NCBI GenBank assembly: GCA_017609225.1
Contig: JAFCEK010000016.1
Span: 1 to 15,432, forward strand
Reading direction: 5' to 3'
Source: Candidatus Aenigmatarchaeota archaeon
GTDB taxonomy: Archaea; Aenigmatarchaeota; Aenigmatarchaeia; QMZP01
Length of the DNA stretch: 15,432 nt
Each line of letters starts with the position of its first letter. Position 1 is the stretch's first letter. A program made the translations under genes and the position numbers. Below are positions 7,352 through 13,654 of this stretch, piece by piece. A model generated the notes under the pieces. That model was not told the origin of the DNA and did not search any database. It saw only the letters and a list, made by a program, of their open reading frames with translations.

Positions 7352-7425
7352 ACAACCCATGTAAGTGGTTGTACATTCCTCAGCTCGAACTGCCTGCTTC
7401 AACATACACAGACAGCCATACAACC
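7352..7425. other. Region with competing stems upstream of tRNA-Arg
   Basis: GGTTGTA (7367-7373) is complementary to TACAACC (7419-7425), making a 59-nt hairpin, and its first six bases also pair with ACAACC at 7352-7357, so two mutually exclusive stems are possible. Read on the minus strand, the larger hairpin contains a second stem CTGTCTG/CAGGCAG (7409-7415 with 7390-7396, one G-U pair) and a T-loop-like GTTCGAG. The 7-bp end stem and GTTCGAG recall a tRNA, but I could not complete a D-arm or anticodon arm. It lies just upstream of the tRNA gene, and could be a small RNA, a degraded tRNA or a regulatory leader; no function is assigned. Confidence 0.35.
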
Positions 7426-7433
7426 TATATTAG
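7425..7433 (+). promoter_or_regulatory. TATA-like box ahead of the lamin-tail lipoprotein gene
   Basis: CTATATTAG lies about 26 nt in front of the ATG at 7455, with no ribosome-binding-like sequence between, as expected for a leaderless transcript. Confidence 0.5.
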
Positions 7434-7454
7434 TAGTATTATTAAAAATTATTT

Positions 7455-8147
7455 ATGAAGCATTGCATAATGGTTTTCCCTGTAATTTTTATTCTTTTTG
7501 TTTCAGGATGCACGCAGACAGGCAGGATTGCTGAAAATACAGACGGGATGTACCCCACAGGAAACACTGAAAACAAAACACAAAAACAAATAACAGTACC
7601 ATGCAAAAACAGCATATGTCCTGATTCCGTCACCGCCTGCCCCGGAGGATATGAGGCAAGATGCAGCAATGTCTGTGTGAATGAAACATGCACATTCTGC
7701 ATGCCTGACTGCTCTGAACACTATGAACCCACAGAAGAACAACTGCAGGAACTGTCAAAAAAACCGGAAACATTAATTGAGGAAAAACAAACAGAAGAGC
7801 CGGCAAAAACTGAAAAGCCCCGGGAACCAGAACAAACACAACCCAAAATAACCCGCATAGAGTATGATCCGGAAGGCAATGACAGGGAAAACCTGAACGA
7901 TGAATGGATTGAAATAAGCGGATATGGAACTGAAATAACGGGCTGGACAGTTTCAGATGCTGCAAATCATGTATATACATTCCCTGAATTCATTATATAT
8001 GGAAAAGTAAAAATCCATACAGGTTCAGGTAAGGACAGCAGTACCGAACTCTACTGGAACATGAAAACCCCTGTATGGAATAATGATGGAGATACAGCAA
8101 CACTGAAAAACAGAAATGGAGATACAATAAGCATTTATGAATATTAA
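7455..8147 (+). CDS. Secreted lipoprotein with C-terminal lamin-tail domain
   Basis: A 230-residue exported protein. The signal peptide (1-18) ends in a lipobox-like FVSGC with C19 as the probable lipidated residue, so it should be anchored on the outer face of the membrane. Residues 50-86 hold nine cysteines in a short stretch (PCKNSICPDS through CMPDCSE), probably disulfide bonded or metal bound. A Glu/Lys/Pro/Thr-rich linker (about 90-130) leads to a lamin-tail (LTD) fold from 131 to the end, with its characteristic features ITRIEYDPEGND, NDEWIEI, GWTVSD, HVYTFP and VWNNDGDTATLKN. LTDs are Ig-like beta sandwiches common in surface proteins and nucleases of microbes; no catalytic domain accompanies it here. 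The gene converges on the CBS gene and shares a hairpin with it at the 3' ends. A role as surface binding protein is likely; the ligand is unknown. Confidence 0.85.
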   Translation: MKHCIMVFPVIFILFVSGCTQTGRIAENTDGMYPTGNTENKTQKQITVPCKNSICPDSVTACPGGYEARCSNVCVNETCTFCMPDCSEHYEPTEEQLQELSKKPETLIEEKQTEEPAKTEKPREPEQTQPKITRIEYDPEGNDRENLNDEWIEISGYGTEITGWTVSDAANHVYTFPEFIIYGKVKIHTGSGKDSSTELYWNMKTPVWNNDGDTATLKNRNGDTISIYEY

Positions 8148-8161
8148 ACCAGAATTGGTTT
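8146..8161. terminator. Shared hairpin between convergent genes
   Basis: AAACCA (8146-8151) and TGGTTT (8156-8161) form a 6-bp hairpin around GAAT in the 13-nt gap between the lipoprotein and CBS genes. It overlaps parts of both stop codons and has short T-runs on both strands, so it may end transcription in both directions. Confidence 0.5.
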
Positions 8162-8688
8162 TAACTTCTGCACTCCTCGCACAGCCATCTACCGCCAACA
8201 TTCCTTAAATCATCGGAATACCCCTCACAGTTTTCGCATATACCGGAAATGGTCTGGTCTGGCTGCGCAACCCTTTCCACCCTTGCCCTGAGTTTTTCTG
8301 ACAAAACATCAAGAAGCTCTGGAGCAACCAGAAGTATTTCCTTGTCAGAAACAATCCCCTGAAGTTTTCCATCTTTTATAACAGGCACTCTTTTAACACC
8401 TGATTTTACCATTTTTTTTGTAAGCTTTAGAATATCATCATCAGGTGATGCGCTTATAAGCCTTCTTTTGCTTTCCACATCCTTGATTTTAACCTTTTTC
8501 GGGTCCTGCCCCCTTGCAACAACACCCACGATATCATCATCAGTGATAATATCCACAGGCCTTTGTCCGTCAAGAACAATTACAGATCCAATCCTGTTAT
8601 TAGTCATTATTTTTGCAACATCAGCAATGCTGAGCTCAGGGTCAACCGTTATTACGTTTCTCTTCATCACATCCTTTACCTTTACCAT
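8161..8688 (-). CDS. CBS-pair protein with C-terminal zinc ribbon
   Basis: A 175-residue cytoplasmic protein. Two CBS motifs form one Bateman module: CBS1 about 1-60 (VKDVMKRNVITVDPE, then ITDDDIVGVVA) and CBS2 about 65-122 (RLISASPDDDILKLTKKM, then GIVSDKEILL). Such modules usually bind AMP, ATP or related nucleotides and act as energy sensors. The C-terminal tail carries a zinc ribbon with C151-x2-C154 and C170-x2-C173, a combination typical of archaeal stand-alone CBS proteins. The start is supported by an AGGTGG ribosome-binding-like site 4 nt ahead of the ATG. It is divergent from the large secreted protein and convergent with the lipoprotein. Its partner or the nucleotide it binds cannot be told. 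Confidence 0.92.
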   Translation of the reverse strand: MVKVKDVMKRNVITVDPELSIADVAKIMTNNRIGSVIVLDGQRPVDIITDDDIVGVVARGQDPKKVKIKDVESKRRLISASPDDDILKLTKKMVKSGVKRVPVIKDGKLQGIVSDKEILLVAPELLDVLSEKLRARVERVAQPDQTISGICENCEGYSDDLRNVGGRWLCEECRS

Positions 8689-8708
8689 ACATCCACCTAT
8701 ACCTTTTA

Positions 8709-8759
8709 TTACATTTTATGATTTATATTAAATATAAGTTTAAAAACAAATTATTTTAT
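8709..8759. promoter_or_regulatory. Divergent promoter region with 15-nt palindrome
   Basis: The region contains the perfect palindrome TTATATTAAATATAA (8723-8737) followed by GTTTAAAA. Its right half is about 26 nt ahead of the ATG at 8760 and fits a TATA box for the large secreted protein; its left half can serve the CBS gene leftward. Because it would otherwise be coding, this region argues against the upstream in-frame ATG at 8718. Confidence 0.55.
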
Positions 8760-11504
8760 ATGCTAAAAAAACCAATGCTCATAGCAGCAATTTTTGTGAC
8801 AATATTAATAGCATCAGTCAGTGCTATGAAAGACACGCAATCCTTCTGCCCATCAGAATACAAACCATGCAATGTATTTTCATCCTGCGGAAGATGCTGC
8901 AACAAAGGATATGAATGCATAGGAGAAAACACCCTCTTTCTGGGAAAGCCAGAAACCCCGGGAGACTGCTCCCAGTATGGTGAAGGCATATATTGTGCAT
9001 TAGGTGAGCCAGGATGCTATGAATATGAAGAAAAATATGAACTTGTTTGTGCAGAGCCGGATGATTCAAAATGCGAGGAAGGATATGAATGTGTACTGTC
9101 CGGGGATGGAAGCTGTATGTGCCAAAAAAAGACAGAAACATCTGAATGTAAATCAGGATATTCAGACTGCAAGGAAAAAAACACAGGAGACCCGTGCATT
9201 ATTGATGAACGTCATGGTGTATGTATACAAAAACCAGACGGAAAGGAAGGTGATTGTATATGCAAAACAGAGGAGATATGTAATGAAAAGGATGATGATT
9301 ATGATGGAGAAATTGACATGAAAAATGGCGAGGATGTATGCAAAAACGAAAAACCCAAAATAAGTTATGCTGATTTCGGAATTTTGTATGTCGGAGACAT
9401 AACAAATACGTTCACATTCCAAGAAAACAAAAAACAAGGAAAACTAATTAATAACTGGGATAATATATTTGCAAAAAAATCTAATATAGAATTTTCTGAC
9501 AAGGAAACAGATGCCAAAAATATGAGATGCAAGTTTACCACATCTGAAGATAAAGATATAGTAACTGATTGTAAAAATTTTGAAATAAAAGGCAATATGA
9601 TACCGGAAGACAAGATAAAGAAAATCAATTCCGGTTTTTTAGATAAGTATAAAGAAGGAAATCATGTAAATTGGCCTTTGAAATACCCTCTTGCTTCTAA
9701 ATATTTTAATTATTTCTTTGGTTTTCAACTGCCTGACACATTTAAAATAAAAGACAATGGCATAGCCAAAAAGGATGATGGCACAGGATTTACAAAACCC
9801 AAAGAAGAAAGAGCTGAAACAGGGGAGGTAATATTAACAGATGCACTTGTTTGCCCAACCGGAGATATGGAACTTATAAAAAATCTAGTAGTTGAGATTG
9901 AAAAAATACCCAGAGGTGTATCTATTGAAGGTTTTGTTGCCAATTTAAAATTAATAGGCAAAGAGCTTGAGATCGGAAACGGTATGCTTTCAATCATAAT
10001 TTCAGGTCCAATAGCACTTCATGAGAATCCAAACAAAGAAGATTTCAGGTACACATGTGCCGTACCATCAATTTCCGGTAAAATTATTATTTCGGGCGAT
10101 GGATATGGAATGAGTTTCTGGCGAAAGATGTTTAAAATTTTAATGGACTCAACAAAATACAAGGATTTAATTGAATTCATAGGCATGAACGAAGAATCGC
10201 TTGACAAGATTTATCCCAGAGCACCAAAATTCAAATACAAAAACATGTGGAGAGATTATGTTTGGTGGGACAATCCGGACAATTGGAAATATGTTGAAAA
10301 TATGCAAATAACATATGAATTTAAATTAACAGGGGGAAGACCCGTTAAACTCATTTTAAAACCTACGACATGTTATTACGTTTTAAATGAGAAATCAAAA
10401 GCCAGTCCTGATACCAAAACAAAAAGAGGCAGCTGTCTAGCATTGGGTGTAGTTAAACAAGGCTCGGTTGAAATATTGAAAACAAAAGAAGAAATTAAGA
10501 GATTTATAAAATCCTTTATAAAACAAAAAAATTCAAAAGAAAAAGAAATTGATACCGAAAAAGTTGGTATTAAAATTAAATATAAAACAATCCCCGAAGA
10601 AAAATGGAAATTGGAATGGGCCAGGGATTTGTTGTATAATTTTGACAGATTCTGCTGTCCTGAAAACACAATAAAAAAAGGACAAACCCTTAGCTTCAAA
10701 ACAAAGGGAGCTTCTTTCTTTATACTACGGGATCCATTTAACTTCAGGATAGATGGTATTGGATATAAAATAATTTCAAATGATAATCTGTCTAATGCAG
10801 ACATTATAGTATCTTTTCACAATGTTTCTAATTTAACTAATGAAATATACAGGCTGGAAAACAGTGAAATAGAGAACAATTACAATCTAATATTGCTTGA
10901 AAATAAAACTCAAGATAGTACTGACAGGAATGCTATAATCAGTATAGATAATTTTGAAATTAATATAACAAATAATCATGATTTCTCTGTTGAGGTTAGA
11001 AAGTTTGAAATAAAAGGAGATCACTGCTTTAATGGCATTCAGGATGAAGATGAAACAGGCATAGACTGTGGGGGAAGCTGTATTGACACTTCAATAAAAC
11101 AGTCTGATGAGATATGCGGATATGATACAAATAAAGACTGTGTTTTGAATAATTGCATGCCAGAATGCAAGTCAGATGCTGACTGTGAAGATTGCTTCTA
11201 TTTTAATCCAAACTTTGGGAAAGAAGGTTTCTGCAATTTGACAACAGGACATTGTGACTGCCGCACATATTGTGGAGACGGCTTTTGCTCCCCGGAGGAA
11301 TTTAACAATGGTTGCGTTGAAGATTGTAATTTTCCTGCAACATGCCTGAATTTAAGGCAGGATGAAGATGAAACAGGCATAGACTGTGGGGGAAGCTGCC
11401 CAAGCGAGATTTGCATTGAACGTGAATCAGAAGTTTACAGGTTTCTGAAATATACAAAAAGATGGGTGGATTCTGGCTTTAACATACCGATTTATGCAGA
11501 TTAA
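8760..11504 (+). CDS. Very large secreted Cys-rich protein
   Basis: A 914-residue protein of unknown function. I use the ATG at 8760 because it gives a classical signal peptide (MLKKPMLIAAIFVTILIASVSA, residues 1-22 in all, hydrophobic core about 6-20); the ATG at 8718 adds 14 residues lying over the promoter. Residues 30-195 are a cysteine-rich head ending in the acidic CNEKDDDYDGEIDMKNG (174-190), like the calcium/metal-binding motif of MopE-type proteins. About 200-750 is a Cys-poor region without a family I recognise. The C-terminal part (755-885) is again Cys-rich with two copies of the DEDETGIDCGGSC module and one CGDGFCSPEEFNNGC segment (838-852) ending in VEDC, the short repeat found in many archaeal surface proteins. 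No C-terminal membrane anchor is evident. The stop overlaps the convergent neighbour by 3 nt. Confidence 0.85.
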   Translation: MLKKPMLIAAIFVTILIASVSAMKDTQSFCPSEYKPCNVFSSCGRCCNKGYECIGENTLFLGKPETPGDCSQYGEGIYCALGEPGCYEYEEKYELVCAEPDDSKCEEGYECVLSGDGSCMCQKKTETSECKSGYSDCKEKNTGDPCIIDERHGVCIQKPDGKEGDCICKTEEICNEKDDDYDGEIDMKNGEDVCKNEKPKISYADFGILYVGDITNTFTFQENKKQGKLINNWDNIFAKKSNIEFSDKETDAKNMRCKFTTSEDKDIVTDCKNFEIKGNMIPEDKIKKINSGFLDKYKEGNHVNWPLKYPLASKYFNYFFGFQLPDTFKIKDNGIAKKDDGTGFTKPKEERAETGEVILTDALVCPTGDMELIKNLVVEIEKIPRGVSIEGFVANLKLIGKELEIGNGMLSIIISGPIALHENPNKEDFRYTCAVPSISGKIIISGDGYGMSFWRKMFKILMDSTKYKDLIEFIGMNEESLDKIYPRAPKFKYKNMWRDYVWWDNPDNWKYVENMQITYEFKLTGGRPVKLILKPTTCYYVLNEKSKASPDTKTKRGSCLALGVVKQGSVEILKTKEEIKRFIKSFIKQKNSKEKEIDTEKVGIKIKYKTIPEEKWKLEWARDLLYNFDRFCCPENTIKKGQTLSFKTKGASFFILRDPFNFRIDGIGYKIISNDNLSNADIIVSFHNVSNLTNEIYRLENSEIENNYNLILLENKTQDSTDRNAIISIDNFEINITNNHDFSVEVRKFEIKGDHCFNGIQDEDETGIDCGGSCIDTSIKQSDEICGYDTNKDCVLNNCMPECKSDADCEDCFYFNPNFGKEGFCNLTTGHCDCRTYCGDGFCSPEEFNNGCVEDCNFPATCLNLRQDEDETGIDCGGSCPSEICIERESEVYRFLKYTKRWVDSGFNIPIYAD
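11040..11080 (+). repeat. Coding direct repeat, copy 1
   Basis: These 41 nt are identical to 11358-11398, 318 nt away and in frame. They encode the acidic QDEDETGIDCGGSC module of the large secreted protein. Perfect DNA identity across the repeat, while flanking coding sequence differs, suggests recent duplication or gene conversion. Confidence 0.9.
11358..11398 (+). repeat. Coding direct repeat, copy 2
   Basis: Second copy of the 41-nt repeat at 11040-11080, again encoding QDEDETGIDCGGSC, near the C terminus of the large secreted protein. Confidence 0.9.
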
Positions 11505-11944
11505 AGCTTTTTTATTTCTTTCATTTTGCCAGGCGCCTGCCTAAAATTTTCCCGCCATTCCCTAGTGTTTTCTTCCATTTCTCTTTCAACATCTGTTGGA
11601 TAGTTTTTTTGAGCCTGAAAAGATAATACTCTCGCCTTTTTATAAAATTCATTTGCCCTTTCCAAATCACCCATTATAGCAAAATCATCACCCTTTAAAT
11701 ACATTTCTCTTGACCTTTTGCTGAGTTCTCTTGCTTTTTCTCTTCTATCTAAACTTGTTTCACTAAAAGATGTTTTATAATCTTGGGATCTTTCACATCC
11801 TGAATTCATTGCCACAAAGGCTGTTGTTAAACCTAAACATATACCTGCAAGCGCATTAAACCATTTTATTTTATAACTAGCCTTTGGTTTCAAATCCTCA
11901 TATACTTCATATCCTCTTTTCATATTAATCCCCACAAAGCCCAT
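11501..11944 (-). CDS. Small membrane-anchored helical protein, unknown
   Basis: A 147-residue protein I cannot assign to a family. It has a basic N-terminal region, one membrane segment (WFNALAGICLGLTTAFVAM, 28-46), and then a highly charged helical part from about 55 to the end, including a TPR- or MIT-like helical hairpin (REMYLKGDDFAIMGDLERAN, 79-98, then EFYKKARVLSFQA). The start is uncertain: the ATG at 11944 sits about 27 nt after the TATA-like TTTATAAA at 11971-11978, while the ATG at 11923 has GTGGGG 6 nt upstream as a possible ribosome-binding site. The stop overlaps the end of the large secreted protein, with which it converges. A structural or scaffold role at the membrane is possible; no function is assigned. 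Confidence 0.7.
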   Translation of the reverse strand: MGFVGINMKRGYEVYEDLKPKASYKIKWFNALAGICLGLTTAFVAMNSGCERSQDYKTSFSETSLDRREKARELSKRSREMYLKGDDFAIMGDLERANEFYKKARVLSFQAQKNYPTDVEREMEENTREWRENFRQAPGKMKEIKKL

Positions 11945-11970
11945 TTCCTGTATATTTATTGGTTTTCCCC

Positions 11971-11978
11971 TTTATAAA
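11971..11978 (-). promoter_or_regulatory. TATA-like box ahead of the small helical protein
   Basis: TTTATAAA, itself palindromic, is centred about 30 nt ahead of the ATG at 11944 on the minus strand and downstream of the 12016-12228 gene, suggesting separate transcription. Confidence 0.45.
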
Positions 11979-12015
11979 GCTTTCGGTATATGTCACTTAA
12001 AGGTAGTGACAATAC

Positions 12016-12228
12016 TCAAACAATCACAGGAGCAAACAATGTGAATATAACACTGGCACCCATAACAAGAAGAAAAAAAGATTTTGAATCCGAAAAGCCA
12101 AAAGGCCATGCAAATGCCATTATCATAAGCCCGAGAAACACAGTTGCAACTCCCGTGAAAAAACCAAAGATTCTCATGAGTATGAAAAACACCAAAACTA
12201 CAATATAAGTATACAGCATCCATCCCAT
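12016..12228 (-). CDS. Small integral membrane protein, unknown
   Basis: A 70-residue, strongly hydrophobic protein with two or three membrane segments (about 5-19, 20-40 and 50-68) separated by the short polar WPFGFSDSKS (41-50). Nothing in it matches a family I know. Support for it being real comes from its continuous membrane-protein composition and a TATA-like CTTTTTATC at 12250-12258 about 25 nt ahead of its ATG. Overlapping plus-strand frames have no such character. It lies in line with the helical membrane protein downstream on the same strand, though a separate TATA box between the two makes a joint transcript uncertain. Confidence 0.6.
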   Translation of the reverse strand: MGWMLYTYIVVLVFFILMRIFGFFTGVATVFLGLMIMAFAWPFGFSDSKSFFLLVMGASVIFTLFAPVIV

Positions 12229-12249
12229 GACAAAGAATTCGCAGAAAGA

Positions 12250-12258
12250 GATAAAAAG
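12250..12258 (-). promoter_or_regulatory. TATA-like box ahead of the small membrane protein
   Basis: On the minus strand this reads CTTTTTATC, 22-30 nt ahead of the ATG at 12228. Confidence 0.4.
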
Positions 12259-12277
12259 TTTGGTTTAGAGAGATTTA

Positions 12278-12352
12278 CTATAATGTTGCCTCCGTATATC
12301 CGCCGACTTAAAGTCGGCGGTTTTCTTGGCGAGGCAACAGCTGTTGAACCAG
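12278..12352 (+). repeat. Hairpin-rich repeat, copy 2
   Basis: This 75-nt copy is the better-formed one. Outer arms GTTGCCTC (12285-12292) and GAGGCAAC (12331-12338) enclose the perfect 10-bp hairpin CCGCCGACTT/AAGTCGGCGG at 12300-12320. It also has the palindrome CAACAGCTGTTG and ends in GTTGAACCAG, which is the left arm of the next inverted repeat. The reverse complement matches 44-116 except for two bases in the hairpin. With the neighbouring inverted repeat it fills most of the gene-free stretch 12229-12557. Confidence 0.85.
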
Positions 12353-12396
12353 AACCATACATCCGCTGTTTGAAAACAATGGTTTTCTGGTTCAAC
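12343..12396. repeat. Long inverted repeat adjoining repeat copy 2
   Basis: GTTGAACCAGAACCAT (12343-12358) pairs with ATGGTTTTCTGGTTCAAC (12379-12396), leaving two extra bases in the right arm, around a 20-nt loop. Its left arm overlaps the last ten bases of the repeat, so the two hairpins are joined into one structured unit of about 120 nt. At copy 1 the equivalent arm is followed by unrelated sequence. Confidence 0.8.
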
Positions 12397-12431
12397 ATAA
12401 CATAAATAACAACATATTCATAATCAGGATG

Positions 12432-12474
12432 AAAAACGGGGAGTGGAGGATTGGCTCGGTTGGCTCCACTTCCC
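12432..12474 (-). terminator. GC-rich hairpin and T-run downstream of the methyltransferase gene
   Basis: On the minus strand an 11-bp stem (12464-12474 with 12438-12448, one A-C mismatch) is followed by TTTTT at 12432-12436, about 85 nt past the stop of the 12558-13607 gene, as in an intrinsic terminator. The 3' arm and T-run also resemble the end of the tRNA-Arg gene (19 of 23 positions alike to 7139-7161). The remaining bases up to 12557 show no other feature. Confidence 0.5.
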
Positions 12475-12557
12475 TGAATGAAATGAAGTATTGGATAAAT
12501 AAAATTCAAAAACAGACCTGAAACACCTAAAAATTCAAATTCTTAATGAGCAGACAA

Positions 12558-13607
12558 TCATGCCTTTGCAACAACTATAGCACCATCTAAATAACAATGA
12601 ACACTATTAAATATTTCGGAAAGCATTTTTAGATATTCATCCTTAAAAGGGTACTCCCAGTGCGTTGGCACGGTATGCATTACCCACATGGCTGCTCTTT
12701 CAAATTTTGATTTATTGACAATCTGATATACAACAACCTTGCCATTTTCTTTTAATATACTTTTAATATTTTTGAAAAACATTTCTCTTTTATTTTCAGG
12801 TATATGATTTATAAGAAGTGACATAAAAACAACATCATATTTTCTATTCTTTGGCAAACCCTTTGTTAGATCATATTTCAGTAATTTAATCTTTTTTATA
12901 TTTCTTCTTACAACATCATCATTTACATATTTGTAAAGCTTTTTTATTCTTTTTTCCGCTACTTTGAGCGATTCTGTACTGTTATCTATTCCAACAATGT
13001 TAACATTTCTTTTACATTCAAGAAGAATTTGTTCAATAGATGTTCCACTCCCACAACCCAAATCAAGAATATCTGCGCCACCCTTTATTTTTTTGCAGAA
13101 TTTTTGTATAGCCATTTTTCTGAAAGACCAAGGAGATTCTTTCATTATACCATTCCAGAGTCTTAAAAAATCCTTGTAATCAAATCCAGCATCAAAATGT
13201 TTTTTCTTAGTAAATAATGTATCCCTTGCCTTTTTCCTGAGAATATGTGTCCATTTAACAGAATTTGGATAATGTTTTTTCAAAAATTCATATTTTTTAC
13301 CTTTGAATTCTCCGGGGTCTTTTAGAAGTTTATATATGCCATTTTTATATCCTAGTACCTTTCTTCCAACAAGAAAGTCAAGAATACATTCAAGAAATTT
13401 TCTGTTGGATATTTTCATTTTTTTCACTATCTCATCCGCTGTTGACCCTCTTTCCAGAAGTGATGCTATACCTACATCTTTACAGAGTTTCCATGCATAG
13501 CATGTATACCCTTCAGCTGCGTATTTGAGTGCCTTAACATCTTTTCTAAATCTAGGGTCTGTGGCAGCTTTTATTACTAACCCAATTTTTTCAACACAAT
13601 TTACCAT
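12558..13607 (-). CDS. Winged-helix/SAM O-methyltransferase-like protein
   Basis: A 349-residue two-domain methyltransferase. Residues about 25-100 form a dimerisation/winged-helix domain (CKDVGIASLLERGSTADEIVKKM, 42-64 in parts) like plant COMT-type and bacterial small-molecule O-methyltransferases. The SAM domain has motif I DILDLGCGSGTS (179-190), the acidic residue after strand 2 in NIVGIDNS (203-210), motif II around KYDVVFMSLLINHIPE (256-271), and the following helix and strand (ILKENGKVVVYQIV, 284-297). The architecture fits methylation of a hydroxyl or ring carbon of a small, often hydrophobic, molecule rather than of nucleic acid. It is divergent over 47 nt from the UbiA prenyltransferase gene, which is followed by a V4R protein, suggesting they share a pathway. 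A/T content is higher than in the pheST region. Confidence 0.85.
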   Translation of the reverse strand: MVNCVEKIGLVIKAATDPRFRKDVKALKYAAEGYTCYAWKLCKDVGIASLLERGSTADEIVKKMKISNRKFLECILDFLVGRKVLGYKNGIYKLLKDPGEFKGKKYEFLKKHYPNSVKWTHILRKKARDTLFTKKKHFDAGFDYKDFLRLWNGIMKESPWSFRKMAIQKFCKKIKGGADILDLGCGSGTSIEQILLECKRNVNIVGIDNSTESLKVAEKRIKKLYKYVNDDVVRRNIKKIKLLKYDLTKGLPKNRKYDVVFMSLLINHIPENKREMFFKNIKSILKENGKVVVYQIVNKSKFERAAMWVMHTVPTHWEYPFKDEYLKMLSEIFNSVHCYLDGAIVVAKA

Positions 13608-13654
13608 ATTTTAAGTTTGTTTTATTTATTAAAAAGTTTACTAGAATTATATAT
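13608..13654. promoter_or_regulatory. Compact divergent promoter between methyltransferase and UbiA genes
   Basis: Only 47 nt separate the two start codons. The A/T block TTATTTATTAAAAAGTTT (13622-13639) lies about 25 nt from each ATG and could act as TATA box in both directions, so the two genes are likely to be co-regulated and transcribed without long leaders. Confidence 0.5.

Noticed and set aside
8468..8731. Plus-strand frame antisense to the CBS gene
   Set aside because: It mirrors a clear CBS protein and has a Ser/Thr/Ile-rich shadow composition.
8718..8759. Upstream ATG for the large secreted protein
   Set aside because: It would place charged residues before the signal peptide and put coding sequence over the A/T palindrome that looks like the promoter.
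11990..12208. Plus-strand 72-codon frame
   Set aside because: It is antisense to the hydrophobic membrane-protein frame at 12016-12228, which has better composition and a TATA-like box; the plus frame has no recognisable features.
12300..12338. CRISPR repeat or array
   Set aside because: Only single copies at each place, no regularly spaced repeats and no cas genes.
44..12352. The inverted repeats as ends of a 12-kb composite transposon
   Set aside because: The interval holds core genes (pheS, pheT, a tRNA) and no transposase or integrase, so independent insertions of a small element are more likely.
7139..12452. The 23-nt similarity at tRNA-Arg and at 12430-12452 as attachment sites of an integrated element
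   Set aside because: An element integrated at the tRNA 3' end would lie to the left of 7146, but the second site lies to the right, past the tRNA 5' end; identity is only 19 of 23 and no integrase is seen.
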